From Acidobacteriota bacterium (GTDB lineage: Bacteria; Acidobacteriota; Terriglobia; Acidiferrales; UBA7541), in assembly GCA_013286165.1 (NCBI GenBank), contig JABDGF010000005.1:1-64000 (forward strand): DNA of 64,000 nt. Direction: 5' to 3'. Within the stretch, counting starts at the first letter, position 1, and every line of letters starts with the position of its first letter. The position numbers and the translations under genes were made by a program. Positions 9,594 through 16,818 of the stretch are shown here, one piece after another. A model generated the notes under the pieces. That model had not been told where the DNA came from. It made no database searches and worked only from the letters and a program-made list of their open reading frames with translations.

Positions 9594-9890
9594 CTATTGG
9601 AGCTTTTGCGTGGATGCGTCGTGGCAAATGAGATTTTCGAAGATCGCAAGTACGTGTTGGCGGTAGCGAACGACGCGCTCGAGCACGGGCCGCAGCTCGG
9701 GCTGGCGGATCGTCTCTTTATCCCACTTTGCGAGGACGCCGGCCGGAACCTGAATGTCTCTCCGGAGTTCTTCGGCGGAGTGCCCGCGAAGGAAGAGGCC
9801 GTAGAAAAAAGCGGCTTCGCGCTGCGGGAAATCAAACTCCTGCAGGAGTTCCTCGCCGGGCTGTGCAATCGGGTTGGCGGTGGTTGCCAT
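9594..9890 (-). CDS. conserved small protein of unknown function (98 aa)
   Basis: A 98-residue, mostly helical, acidic-basic mixed protein with no signal peptide or membrane segment. The middle (RGHSAEELRRDIQVPAGVLAKW) reads like a small helix-turn-helix or coiled adaptor: it resembles region 4 of sigma-like or phage repressor helices, but I cannot name a family. Coding is supported by codon use, a plausible promoter ending 13 bp before the ATG, and conserved-looking sequence. No Shine-Dalgarno is visible; the promoter position suggests a nearly leaderless mRNA. Confidence 0.6.
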   Translation of the reverse strand: MATTANPIAQPGEELLQEFDFPQREAAFFYGLFLRGHSAEELRRDIQVPAGVLAKWDKETIRQPELRPVLERVVRYRQHVLAIFENLICHDASTQKLQ

Positions 9891-9902
9891 GTCAGAAATC
9901 GC

Positions 9903-9930
9903 AGTTTACAGATTTTCGCGTTCGCGTCAA
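9903..9930 (-). promoter_or_regulatory. sigma-70-type promoter for the 98-aa gene
   Basis: On the minus strand TTGACG is separated by 16 bp from TAAACT. The expected start point is about 6 nt upstream of the ATG at 9890, which explains the absence of a Shine-Dalgarno sequence. Confidence 0.5.
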
Positions 9931-9994
9931 GACTGAGTGGAGCGAAAAAGGAAATTCTCTGATCGTTTGCAGAACGAGCATTCGATGTTGGAAG

Positions 9995-10010
9995 TGGCAC
10001 GAAAGTTGCT
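9995..10010 (+). promoter_or_regulatory. consensus sigma-54 (RpoN) promoter with no downstream gene
   Basis: TGGCACGAAAGTTGCT matches the RpoN consensus TGGCACG-N4-TTGCW at every specified position. It points rightward. Expected start is near 10021. No plus-strand gene lies downstream before 11036; sodA lies there on the opposite strand. The most economical reading is a small RNA of 200-250 nt, or an antisense transcript to sodA. The window encodes two NtrC-type sigma-54 activators. Confidence 0.6.
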
Positions 10011-10207
10011 AAACAGGCCGTAAAACGGGCCTGAAAGCGCCGCTCGGATTTTCCGCTAACTCGTCTGCTTTCAACTTCTCAGCGGCAGCGAAGAATACAC
10101 GCCTCGTCGGCGGGAAAAATTCCGGACGAACCTGGGCAATGGTAGCAACGGTTCGCCGAGGATGGCTGATCGGTATTCGCGCAGAAATCTTTAATACATC
10201 TGGGGAC

Positions 10208-10242
10208 GAAAAAGCGGGGACGCTTATGGAAAACGCCCCCGC
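10208..10242 (-). terminator. Rho-independent terminator of sodA
   Basis: On the minus strand GCGGGGGCG and CGTCCCCGC form a 9-bp stem (one G-T pair) with an 11-nt loop, followed by CTTTTTC. It begins 26 bp after the sodA stop. On the plus strand the same hairpin could end a transcript from the sigma-54 promoter, though its T-run is short there. Confidence 0.75.
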
Positions 10243-10268
10243 CTTTGATGCGCTCCGCTTGCTCGCGG

Positions 10269-10880
10269 CTACTTTTTTGCGTCGGCGAAATTCTCGGCGA
10301 CCTGCGCCCAGTTGATCGTGTTCCACCAGGCCTCGAGATATTCCGGACGGCGATTCTGATACTTCAGGTAGTACGCGTGCTCCCACACATCGATGCCGAA
10401 AAACGCTTTGCCGCCGTCGATGATCGGGTTGTCCTGATTCGCGGTGGATTCGATCACCAATTTCCCGTCGCGGAAGAGCAGCCAGGCCCAGCCGGAGCCG
10501 AAGCGCTTGGTGCCGGCGTCAATCAACTTGGCTTTGAAATCCGCGAAGCTGCCGAACGCACCGTTGATCGCCGTGGCGAGATCGCCGCTGGGTTCGCCGC
10601 CGCCGCCCTTCTTCATGATCTTCCAGAAGAGCGAGTGATTCAGGTGACCGCCCGCGTTGTTGCGCACAGCGGTGCGAATCGCTTCGGGGATGCTGTTCAG
10701 TCCGGTGAGAAGCTGCTCGACGGTTTTATTCTGCAGGTCGGCGTGGCCCTCGAGCGCTTTATTCAGATTGGTTACGTAAGCGGCGTGATGCTTGTCGTGA
10801 TGGATTTCCATGGTTTTCGCGTCGATGTAGGGTTCGAGCGCGTCAAAGGCGTACGGCAATGGCGGAACTGTGAAAGGCAT
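10269..10880 (-). CDS. sodA: Mn-type superoxide dismutase
   Basis: A 203-residue cytoplasmic Fe/Mn superoxide dismutase, with no signal peptide. Metal ligands are His27, His82, Asp164 and His168 ([27 protein letters not shown]). GGHLNH and a Gln in ANQDNPI favour the manganese type over the iron type. Ribosome-binding site AAGGAG lies 10 bp before ATG 10880. The leader contains a perfect inverted repeat and a TATAAT box farther upstream. Neighbours include a metal transporter of the VIT1/CCC1 family, consistent with metal and oxidative-stress handling. Confidence 0.95.
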   Translation of the reverse strand: MPFTVPPLPYAFDALEPYIDAKTMEIHHDKHHAAYVTNLNKALEGHADLQNKTVEQLLTGLNSIPEAIRTAVRNNAGGHLNHSLFWKIMKKGGGGEPSGDLATAINGAFGSFADFKAKLIDAGTKRFGSGWAWLLFRDGKLVIESTANQDNPIIDGGKAFFGIDVWEHAYYLKYQNRRPEYLEAWWNTINWAQVAENFADAKK

Positions 10881-10906
10881 TTGAGGAAAGCTCCTTATTT
10901 AAATGT

Positions 10907-10923
10907 CGAGTAACGAATACTCG
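10907..10923. promoter_or_regulatory. perfect inverted repeat in sodA leader
   Basis: CGAGTA-ACGAA-TACTCG, a 6-bp perfect inverted repeat with a 5-nt spacer, lies between the sodA -10 box and its ribosome-binding site. It could be an operator or a 5'-UTR hairpin. Confidence 0.4.
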
Positions 10924-10954
10924 ATTCAGTTCATTCCCTCTTTCCGGCTCCCTG

Positions 10955-10983
10955 ATTATACTCATCCCGCGCGAAGATAAAGG
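10955..10983 (-). promoter_or_regulatory. probable sodA promoter
   Basis: A perfect TATAAT (minus strand, 10960-10955) has a poor -35 CCTTTA 17 bp upstream. It would give a leader of about 65-70 nt containing the inverted repeat at 10907-10923. Confidence 0.45.
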
Positions 10984-11035
10984 GAAAGACGGCTTTCTTC
11001 GCCGCCGCCCGTTAGATGATTTGAAGGAGTGAAAG

Positions 11036-11746
11036 ATGCCAGCCACGGAACACGTGGAGAAGCATTTCACATCGACCGCGTTCGTTCGCGACATCGTGAT
11101 CGGAATGGCCGATGGGTTGACGGTGCCATTCGCGCTGGCTGCTGGACTGACGGGCGCTGTGGCTGCGTCTGTGAAAGGGACGAGCATCATCATCACGGCG
11201 GGATTCGCGGAGATCGCGGCGGGATCGATTGCGATGGGGCTCGGCGGATATCTCGCGGCGAAGACCGACACGGAACATTACGCGAGCGAGCTGGATCGCG
11301 AATATCGCGAAACTGTGGAGCTTCCGGAAGTTGAAAAAGAAGAGGTGGCGAAAGTATTTCGCGATTACGGATTGAGCGAGCAGCAGATGGCGCCGATCGT
11401 TTCCGTAATCACGGCCGACCAGAAAAAGTGGGTCGATTTCATGATGCGATTCGAGCTGGGCCTCGAAACGCCGGATCCTTCGCGCGCGTCACGGAGCGCG
11501 GGAACGATTGCGGCGTCGTACATCGTCGGCGGCTTGGTGCCGCTCGCGCCTTACATTCTTTTTCGGCACGACGTGAACACGGCGCTGATGCTCTCGATTT
11601 GCGTGACACTGGTGGCGCTCTTCATTTTCGGCAGTATTAAAGGTCACTACACGGGAGTAAAGCCGCTTCGAGGAGGGCTTCAGACGGTCTTGGTGGGAGG
11701 GCTGGCGGCAGCGGCGGCGTTCTTTCTGGCGCGCCTGATTAGTTAG
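11036..11746 (+). CDS. VIT1/CCC1 family Fe/Mn transporter
   Basis: A 236-residue membrane protein of the VIT1/CCC1 family, which moves Fe2+ or Mn2+ out of the cytoplasm by proton antiport. Typical features are the N-terminal DIVIGMADGLTVPFALAAGL helix, GFAEIAAGSIAMGLGGYLAAKTD, and the charged cytoplasmic metal-binding stretch (EREYRET... EVEKEEVAKVF) before three more helices. Ribosome-binding site AAGGAG is 7 bp before ATG 11036. It is divergent from sodA with 155 bp between them. Confidence 0.9.
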   Translation: MPATEHVEKHFTSTAFVRDIVIGMADGLTVPFALAAGLTGAVAASVKGTSIIITAGFAEIAAGSIAMGLGGYLAAKTDTEHYASELDREYRETVELPEVEKEEVAKVFRDYGLSEQQMAPIVSVITADQKKWVDFMMRFELGLETPDPSRASRSAGTIAASYIVGGLVPLAPYILFRHDVNTALMLSICVTLVALFIFGSIKGHYTGVKPLRGGLQTVLVGGLAAAAAFFLARLIS

Positions 11747-12058
11747 GCCCCGACCTGGCGAGATAGTGTAAATCCATTAGGGTCAGCGACTTCTGGGGAA
11801 TCGAAAGCGAAGGAAAATCGGCGCACCATCCGCGGACCCTTTTACGATTTTTTTCAAGCTTACCCTCACGAATTCCTCAACCGCATTGTTTGCCGCAAGA
11901 TACGCGCCGATTTTTCAGCCCGACGCGTGCTAACCCTCGCTAACACCCTTTTCCCCCGCCTACGTCAAATAATTTACGAGAAACGAAGCGCGCCCCCGTA
12001 GCGCGCCGGACTCGAAAAGAGTAAATTTGGGTTCCGAGAGAAAACAGGAGAGACAGCC
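11747..12058. other. 312-bp intergenic region upstream of the DegQ-like gene
   Basis: No ORF here looks coding. It should hold the protease promoter, but I see no convincing -35/-10 pair. A GCGCGC-N7-GCGCGC repeat lies at about 11989-12007, and a near repeat GCTAACCCTC/GCTAACACCC precedes it. Confidence 0.4.
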
Positions 12059-13567
12059 ATGCAGAGCAGTACAGTGAAGATTCGCCGCTGGGTCGCCGGA
12101 GTCGCGGTGACGGCAGCATTCGCGGGAGGCGCCCTCCTCTCGCAGGGATTCAGAGATTGGGCCGGCCACACAGTTTTGGGTTCGCCGCGCACGCCGGTTA
12201 CGATCGCGCAGAACGCGCTACCGGTGAGCCTCGGCAATTTCGCAAATGGATTTTCCGCAGTTATCAAGCCCGCGCTTCCGGCCGTGGTCAACATCCGCAC
12301 TTCGAAAATCGTGAAGCCGCAAGCGGGACAAATGTCGCCGATGTTCAACGACCCGATGTTCCGCCAGTTTTTTGGCGATCAGGGCAACGGCATGCAGCCG
12401 AAGGCGGAGCGTGAACAGGCGCTCGGCTCTGGCGTAATCATCACGGCAGACGGCACGATTCTGACGAACAATCACGTGATCGACGGCGCGACCGACATCA
12501 AGGTGTACCTCAACGACAAGCGCGAGTACGCGGCGAAGTTGGTTGGCGCGGACTCGAAGACGGACATCGCTGTGCTGAAGATCGAAGCGAAGGATCTTCC
12601 GACGCTGCCACTCGGCGATTCCGGCCAGTTGCAGGTGGGCGACCTGATTTTTGCGATCGGCGATCCATTCGGCATCGGTGAAACAGCGACGATGGGCATC
12701 GTCAGCGCCACAGGCCGGGCGGATCTCGGCATCGAGCGCTACGAAAACTTCATTCAGACCGATGCTGCCATCAATCCGGGCAATAGCGGCGGGGCGATGA
12801 TCGACATCCACGGCAACCTGGTGGGCATCAACACCGCGATTCTTTCGCACGGCTCCGGCGGCAACGAAGGCGTGGGCTTTGCGATTCCGATGAGCATGGT
12901 GAAGCCGGTGATGGACCAGATCCTCTCGCACGGCAAAGTGATCCGCGGCTACCTGGGCATTCTGCCGCAGGACGTGACGCCGGAACTTGCGAAGGCGTTC
13001 AACTACAACCAACCCGGTGGCGTGCTGATCGGCAACGTCGCAAACGATACGCCGGCTCAGAAGGCCGGTTTGCACCAGGGCGACGTGATCACGGCTCTGA
13101 ATGGGCAGCCGACAACGGACAAGAACACGTTCCGCAACGCGGTGGCTGCGATGGCGCCGGGTACGAACGTGAAGTTGGATGTGTGGCGCGATGGCAAGAC
13201 GTCGACCTACAACATCACGTTGGCAGAGCTCCAACCGGACAAGGGTGAGCAGGAAGGACCGGCGGATAATTCGACGAGCGGTGGTCTGGAAGGCGTGAAC
13301 GTCCAGAACATCACGAGCGACATCGCGGGTCAGCTGAATCTGCCGGCGAGCACGAAGGGTGTGGTGATCACGTCGATCGATGACGCCAGCCCCGCGGCAG
13401 CCGCCGGCCTGAATCGCGGCGACGTGATTCAGGAAGTGAATCACAAGCCCGTGACGAGCGTGGCCGAATACCAGAAGGCGGTCGCAGCGTCGCCGGCCAA
13501 CCAGCCGCTATTGCTCTTGATCAACGAGGGCGGCATCACCCGGTACGTAGTTGTGGAAGCGCACTAA
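12059..13567 (+). CDS. DegP/DegQ-type periplasmic serine protease with two PDZ domains
   Basis: A 502-residue HtrA protease. An uncleaved or cleaved N-terminal hydrophobic segment (about 11-30) exports it to the periplasm. The catalytic triad is visible: His139 (TNNHVIDG), Asp169 (SKTDIAVLKI) and Ser243 (NPGNSGGAM). Two PDZ domains follow, near residues 290-390 and 410-500 (GVVITSIDDASPAAAAGLNRGDV). This is the DegP/DegQ arrangement that degrades or refolds misfolded envelope proteins. Ribosome-binding site GGAGA precedes ATG 12059. A strong hairpin terminator follows, so it is probably monocistronic. Confidence 0.94.
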   Translation: MQSSTVKIRRWVAGVAVTAAFAGGALLSQGFRDWAGHTVLGSPRTPVTIAQNALPVSLGNFANGFSAVIKPALPAVVNIRTSKIVKPQAGQMSPMFNDPMFRQFFGDQGNGMQPKAEREQALGSGVIITADGTILTNNHVIDGATDIKVYLNDKREYAAKLVGADSKTDIAVLKIEAKDLPTLPLGDSGQLQVGDLIFAIGDPFGIGETATMGIVSATGRADLGIERYENFIQTDAAINPGNSGGAMIDIHGNLVGINTAILSHGSGGNEGVGFAIPMSMVKPVMDQILSHGKVIRGYLGILPQDVTPELAKAFNYNQPGGVLIGNVANDTPAQKAGLHQGDVITALNGQPTTDKNTFRNAVAAMAPGTNVKLDVWRDGKTSTYNITLAELQPDKGEQEGPADNSTSGGLEGVNVQNITSDIAGQLNLPASTKGVVITSIDDASPAAAAGLNRGDVIQEVNHKPVTSVAEYQKAVAASPANQPLLLLINEGGITRYVVVEAH

Positions 13568-13610
13568 GCTGGTAGTCGGTAGAAACCGTAACTAACCATC
13601 GTAGAGATAC

Positions 13611-13648
13611 GGGGTTCGAGTGCCCAAACTCGAACCCCCTTCTCTTTC
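13611..13648 (+). terminator. Rho-independent terminator after the DegQ-like gene
   Basis: GGGGTTCGAG and CTCGAACCCC form a perfect 10-bp stem with an 8-nt loop, followed by a pyrimidine tract (CCTTCTCTTTC). It begins 44 bp after the stop codon. Confidence 0.8.
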
Positions 13649-13927
13649 GTCACACGTAACGGTAATTCCACAACCGAGCCCACCCAGACGGGTTAGAGTA
13701 GTTAGGGGCTTCTTCCGCAGTTCACGTTGAATCGGTCGATTCGGTGCAGCGGAGCTTACTTTGTTGTCACCCGCTGACGCGCAAGTTATCGCTTTCAGCA
13801 CGATGGACGATAGAATGGTACTTACGTCCTATTAACCCCGGCCCCTGGTTCTAGTACTTAGATAGCATCGGCAGTATTCGTGTCTGAACGCATCTAAGAA
13901 ATCTAAGTAGGGGGAATCGGAGAGAGT
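13649..13927. other. upstream region of tonB-like gene
   Basis: No coding ORF is seen. The region should carry the tonB promoter; TAGAAT near 13811 is a possible -10 but lacks a well-spaced -35. The ribosome-binding site GGAGAG lies just before ATG 13928. Confidence 0.35.
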
Positions 13928-14962
13928 ATGTCGCGGACCACAAATCGAGGTGTCTTCAACGCCTCGCTGCTCCCAGAGGCGCAGCCTCGTTGGGATCTAT
14001 TCAGCGCTGGTTTTGGGCTGCAGATCGTCGCGGTGACTGCATTGGTCGTGATACCTCTGCTGATGCCCCAGAAGTTCGAAGCGGCTCAACATTACTGGAC
14101 TACTCCGGTCGAAACGCCGCCGATTGTGGCTTGGAAGCCACAGCCGCCTCCTCCCCAGCCGAAACCGACGCCGATCAAGGCTGCTGTGAAGCCTGAAGTG
14201 AAGCCCGAACCCGTCATCGCGCCTCCCGTGGAGGTGCCGAAGCCGAAGGTTTACAACCCGGTGGTCGCGGCTCCCGTGGCCAAAAAGATTGAAACGAAGA
14301 AGGTTACGCCGGATGTGGATGTTGCTAAGGCGTTTCCGGACCCTGCCCCGATTTCGATGGGCAGTTCGGCCCTGCCTACGCTCAAGAAGCCCCGTGAAGC
14401 GGTGCAGACCGGCGGCTTTGGCGATCCGAACGGCGTGAAGGCTAACAACGTCACCACTAAGAATCCGAATATCAACGTCGCAGGCGGCTTCGACATGCCT
14501 GCCGGCGCAGGACAAGGTAACGGCACGGGCGGCGCGAATGGCGCCAAGGGCGTGATCGGCAGCTCGGGCTTCGGCAATGGAGTGGCAGCCGGCGGCTCCG
14601 GTGGCGGTTCGCACGGATCGGTGAAGACCGGCGGCTTCGATGAGAAGGCCGCGGACGCTCCGACGGCAAAGCCGAAGACCGTCGCGCCAAATACGAAGGG
14701 CGTGCAGATACTTTCCAATCCTAAGCCGATTTACTCCGAAGAGGGCCGGGCGAAGAAGATCGAAGGGGATGTACGCATCCAGGTCGTCTTCACCGCGTCC
14801 GGGGAAATCCAAGTGCTCCGCGTCGTTCAGGGTCTAGGTTACGGGTTGGATGAAGCGGCCGAAGCGGCTGCCAAACAGATCAAGTTCAAACCGGCCACAC
14901 AAGATGGCCAGCCCGTGGATCAGACCGCCGTAGTTCACATCGTTTTCGCACTCGCGAATTGA
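13928..14962 (+). CDS. TonB-family energy transducer
   Basis: A 344-residue TonB-like protein that would couple the proton-motive force to outer-membrane receptors. Order: cytoplasmic N-terminus; one membrane helix at about 27-46 (FGLQIVAVTALVVIPLLM); a Pro/Lys-rich span (PQPPPPQPKPTP); a Gly-rich centre with four GGF or SGF-type repeats (TGGFGDPNG, AGGFDMPAG, SSGFGNG, TGGFDEK); and a TonB C-terminal domain from about 255 (YSEEGRAKKIEGDVRIQVVF). The next gene starts 14 bp after the stop, so the two are cotranscribed. No ExbB/ExbD genes lie nearby. Confidence 0.88.
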   Translation: MSRTTNRGVFNASLLPEAQPRWDLFSAGFGLQIVAVTALVVIPLLMPQKFEAAQHYWTTPVETPPIVAWKPQPPPPQPKPTPIKAAVKPEVKPEPVIAPPVEVPKPKVYNPVVAAPVAKKIETKKVTPDVDVAKAFPDPAPISMGSSALPTLKKPREAVQTGGFGDPNGVKANNVTTKNPNINVAGGFDMPAGAGQGNGTGGANGAKGVIGSSGFGNGVAAGGSGGGSHGSVKTGGFDEKAADAPTAKPKTVAPNTKGVQILSNPKPIYSEEGRAKKIEGDVRIQVVFTASGEIQVLRVVQGLGYGLDEAAEAAAKQIKFKPATQDGQPVDQTAVVHIVFALAN

Positions 14963-14976
14963 AAAGGGGAATGGAA

Positions 14977-16713
14977 ATGCGCATCTGGAAGAATGTCCTA
15001 ACGTTGACGCTGCTCGGCGTTGCCGCGGGCTCTGCTGCCGCGCAATCCCAACCGGCGAATCAAACGCAACCGCAGTCCACTCCCGCCGCCGCGGGACCTG
15101 TGGTGACTGTGGATCAGGCGATCGATCGCATCACTGCCCGCGAACGCGAGCAGATTGCGACGTTCCGTCGCTTCAGCCCGATCATCGAGACGTACATCCA
15201 GGAAATGAAGTCCGATAAGGACATGGGTGCCGTCCCGGTGAAGGACCACTATTTCCTGGGCCAGGCCGATCTTTCCAAGGGCATCGTGGACCACTCGATG
15301 CTGGGCGCCCGAAAGGGGAAGTTCGACGCGGTGAATCCGCTGGTACACATGAGCGGAATGTTCACCTCCTCGTATGTTCCCGAGGGCTTCCTGCAGATGA
15401 TTTATATCGACACGACGGGATTCGACCGGCAGCACTACCAGTTTGACTACGTGCGCCGCGAATTCCTCGGCGAAGTCCGCTGTGTGGTGTTTGACGTGAC
15501 GCCGCTGCCGAAGTCTGGCCGCGGTCGCTTCAAGGGCCGCGTCTGGGCGGAAGATCAAAATTTCACGATCGTGCGCTTCAACGGCGTGTACACGCCGATT
15601 GCCGGCATCAACAGCTTCAACCTGCACTTCGATAGCTGGCGCACGAACGTTCAACCGGGCCTTTGGCTGCCGTCGTACGTGTACAGCCAGGAATCGGACC
15701 TGAAGGAATTTCTGGGCGGCAACATCCGCTTCAAATCGCAGACCCGCCTGTGGGGCTACGACCTGAAGAACGTCGGGCACCAATCTGAATTCACTGAACT
15801 CACCGTGGAATCGCCGACGATCAATGACGAAGCCGTGCAACAGTCGCAGGATCGTTCGCCGATCGAAGCCGAGCGCGAGTGGCAACACCAGGCGGAAATC
15901 AACGTGCTGGACCGCTTGCAGCGCACCGGTTTGCTCGCGCCTCCGGGAGAAGTGGACAAGGTGATGGAAACCGTCATCAACAACCTTGAGGTCACCAACA
16001 ATCTCGACATTCAACCGGAAGTGAAGTGCCGCGTGCTGCTCACCGGCACCATCGAAATGTTCACCATCGGCCACACCATCGTGCTGAGCCGCGGCTTGCT
16101 CGACGCGCTACCGGACGAAGCCAGCCTGGCCTCGATGCTCGCGCAGGAATTGGCGGACATCATCGTCACCAAGCCCTCCACCGACCAATGGGGCTTCAAC
16201 GACACGACAAACGTGAGCACCACCGAAGCGCTCTCGCACTTCTCGTTCAAGGACACGCCCGCGGAAGTGCAGCTCGCCAACGCGAAAGCCCTCGAACTGC
16301 TGAAGAATTCCCCGTACAAAGACAAGCTCTCCAGCGCGGGTCTCTTCATGAAGCAGCTTGATGCGGAATCGAAGAGCCTGCCGGCGCTGATCAATCCTCG
16401 TCTCGGAAACCGCGTGCAGTTTGGCGATCAGCTCGCAAGCACGGCGCCGAATCTGGACGTGAACAAGCTCGACCAGATCTCGGCTCTTCCGATCGGCGCG
16501 CGCATCAAGGTGGATCCGTGGAGCGATCACGTGGAACTCGTGAAAGCAAAGCCGGTACCGCTGCTGTCCGCGCGTGAAAAGATGCCGTTTGAAGTGACGC
16601 CGTTCATGCCGTTCCTGACGCGCTACCAGAAGCCGGGCGAAGGCCCTGCGGCCGATGCGCAGAAGGCGGACGTCGCGAAGAAAGATTCACAGCAACAGTC
16701 GCAGCAGCAGTAA
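14977..16713 (+). CDS. secreted protein with LolA-like region and degenerate M48 peptidase domain
   Basis: A 578-residue exported protein. I start it at ATG 14977, where GGGG lies 7 bp upstream; the track start (TTG 14959) overlaps tonB. A Sec signal ends near AAAQSQ. Residues about 60-300 resemble outer-membrane-lipoprotein-sorting or MucB-like beta-sheet domains. Residues about 330-400 follow the M48 metallopeptidase pattern (TIVLSRGLLDALPDEASLASMLAQELADII), but the zinc motif HExxH is replaced by QELAD (390-394), so both zinc histidines are gone. The tail is Gln-rich. Probably a non-enzymatic envelope protein working with the preceding TonB. The role is inferred only. Confidence 0.68.
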   Translation: MRIWKNVLTLTLLGVAAGSAAAQSQPANQTQPQSTPAAAGPVVTVDQAIDRITAREREQIATFRRFSPIIETYIQEMKSDKDMGAVPVKDHYFLGQADLSKGIVDHSMLGARKGKFDAVNPLVHMSGMFTSSYVPEGFLQMIYIDTTGFDRQHYQFDYVRREFLGEVRCVVFDVTPLPKSGRGRFKGRVWAEDQNFTIVRFNGVYTPIAGINSFNLHFDSWRTNVQPGLWLPSYVYSQESDLKEFLGGNIRFKSQTRLWGYDLKNVGHQSEFTELTVESPTINDEAVQQSQDRSPIEAEREWQHQAEINVLDRLQRTGLLAPPGEVDKVMETVINNLEVTNNLDIQPEVKCRVLLTGTIEMFTIGHTIVLSRGLLDALPDEASLASMLAQELADIIVTKPSTDQWGFNDTTNVSTTEALSHFSFKDTPAEVQLANAKALELLKNSPYKDKLSSAGLFMKQLDAESKSLPALINPRLGNRVQFGDQLASTAPNLDVNKLDQISALPIGARIKVDPWSDHVELVKAKPVPLLSAREKMPFEVTPFMPFLTRYQKPGEGPAADAQKADVAKKDSQQQSQQQ

Positions 16714-16738
16714 GAGCGGCGGCTTCGATTTATCGGAA

Positions 16739-16770
16739 GGGCGGGTGGCTTCGGCCATCCGCCCTTTTTG
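16739..16770 (+). terminator. strong Rho-independent terminator (UUCG tetraloop)
   Basis: GGGCGGGTGGC and GCCATCCGCCC pair over 11 bp around a TTCG tetraloop, then TTTTTGTTTTT. It lies between two convergent genes and can terminate the plus-strand tonB operon. Confidence 0.93.
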
Positions 16771-16818
16771 TTTTTGGGGAACGCAGCGTTTGCGGCTTGG
16801 TCGAGCTCAGGTGCAGTG

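Noticed and set aside
10014-10033. CAGGCC/GGCCTG hairpin as a terminator
   Set aside because: Only a 6-bp stem and weak T-run; it also straddles the expected start point of the sigma-54 promoter.
12218-13444. 408-aa minus-strand ORF
   Set aside because: Shadow of the DegQ-like protease; the plus-strand frame has the full catalytic triad.
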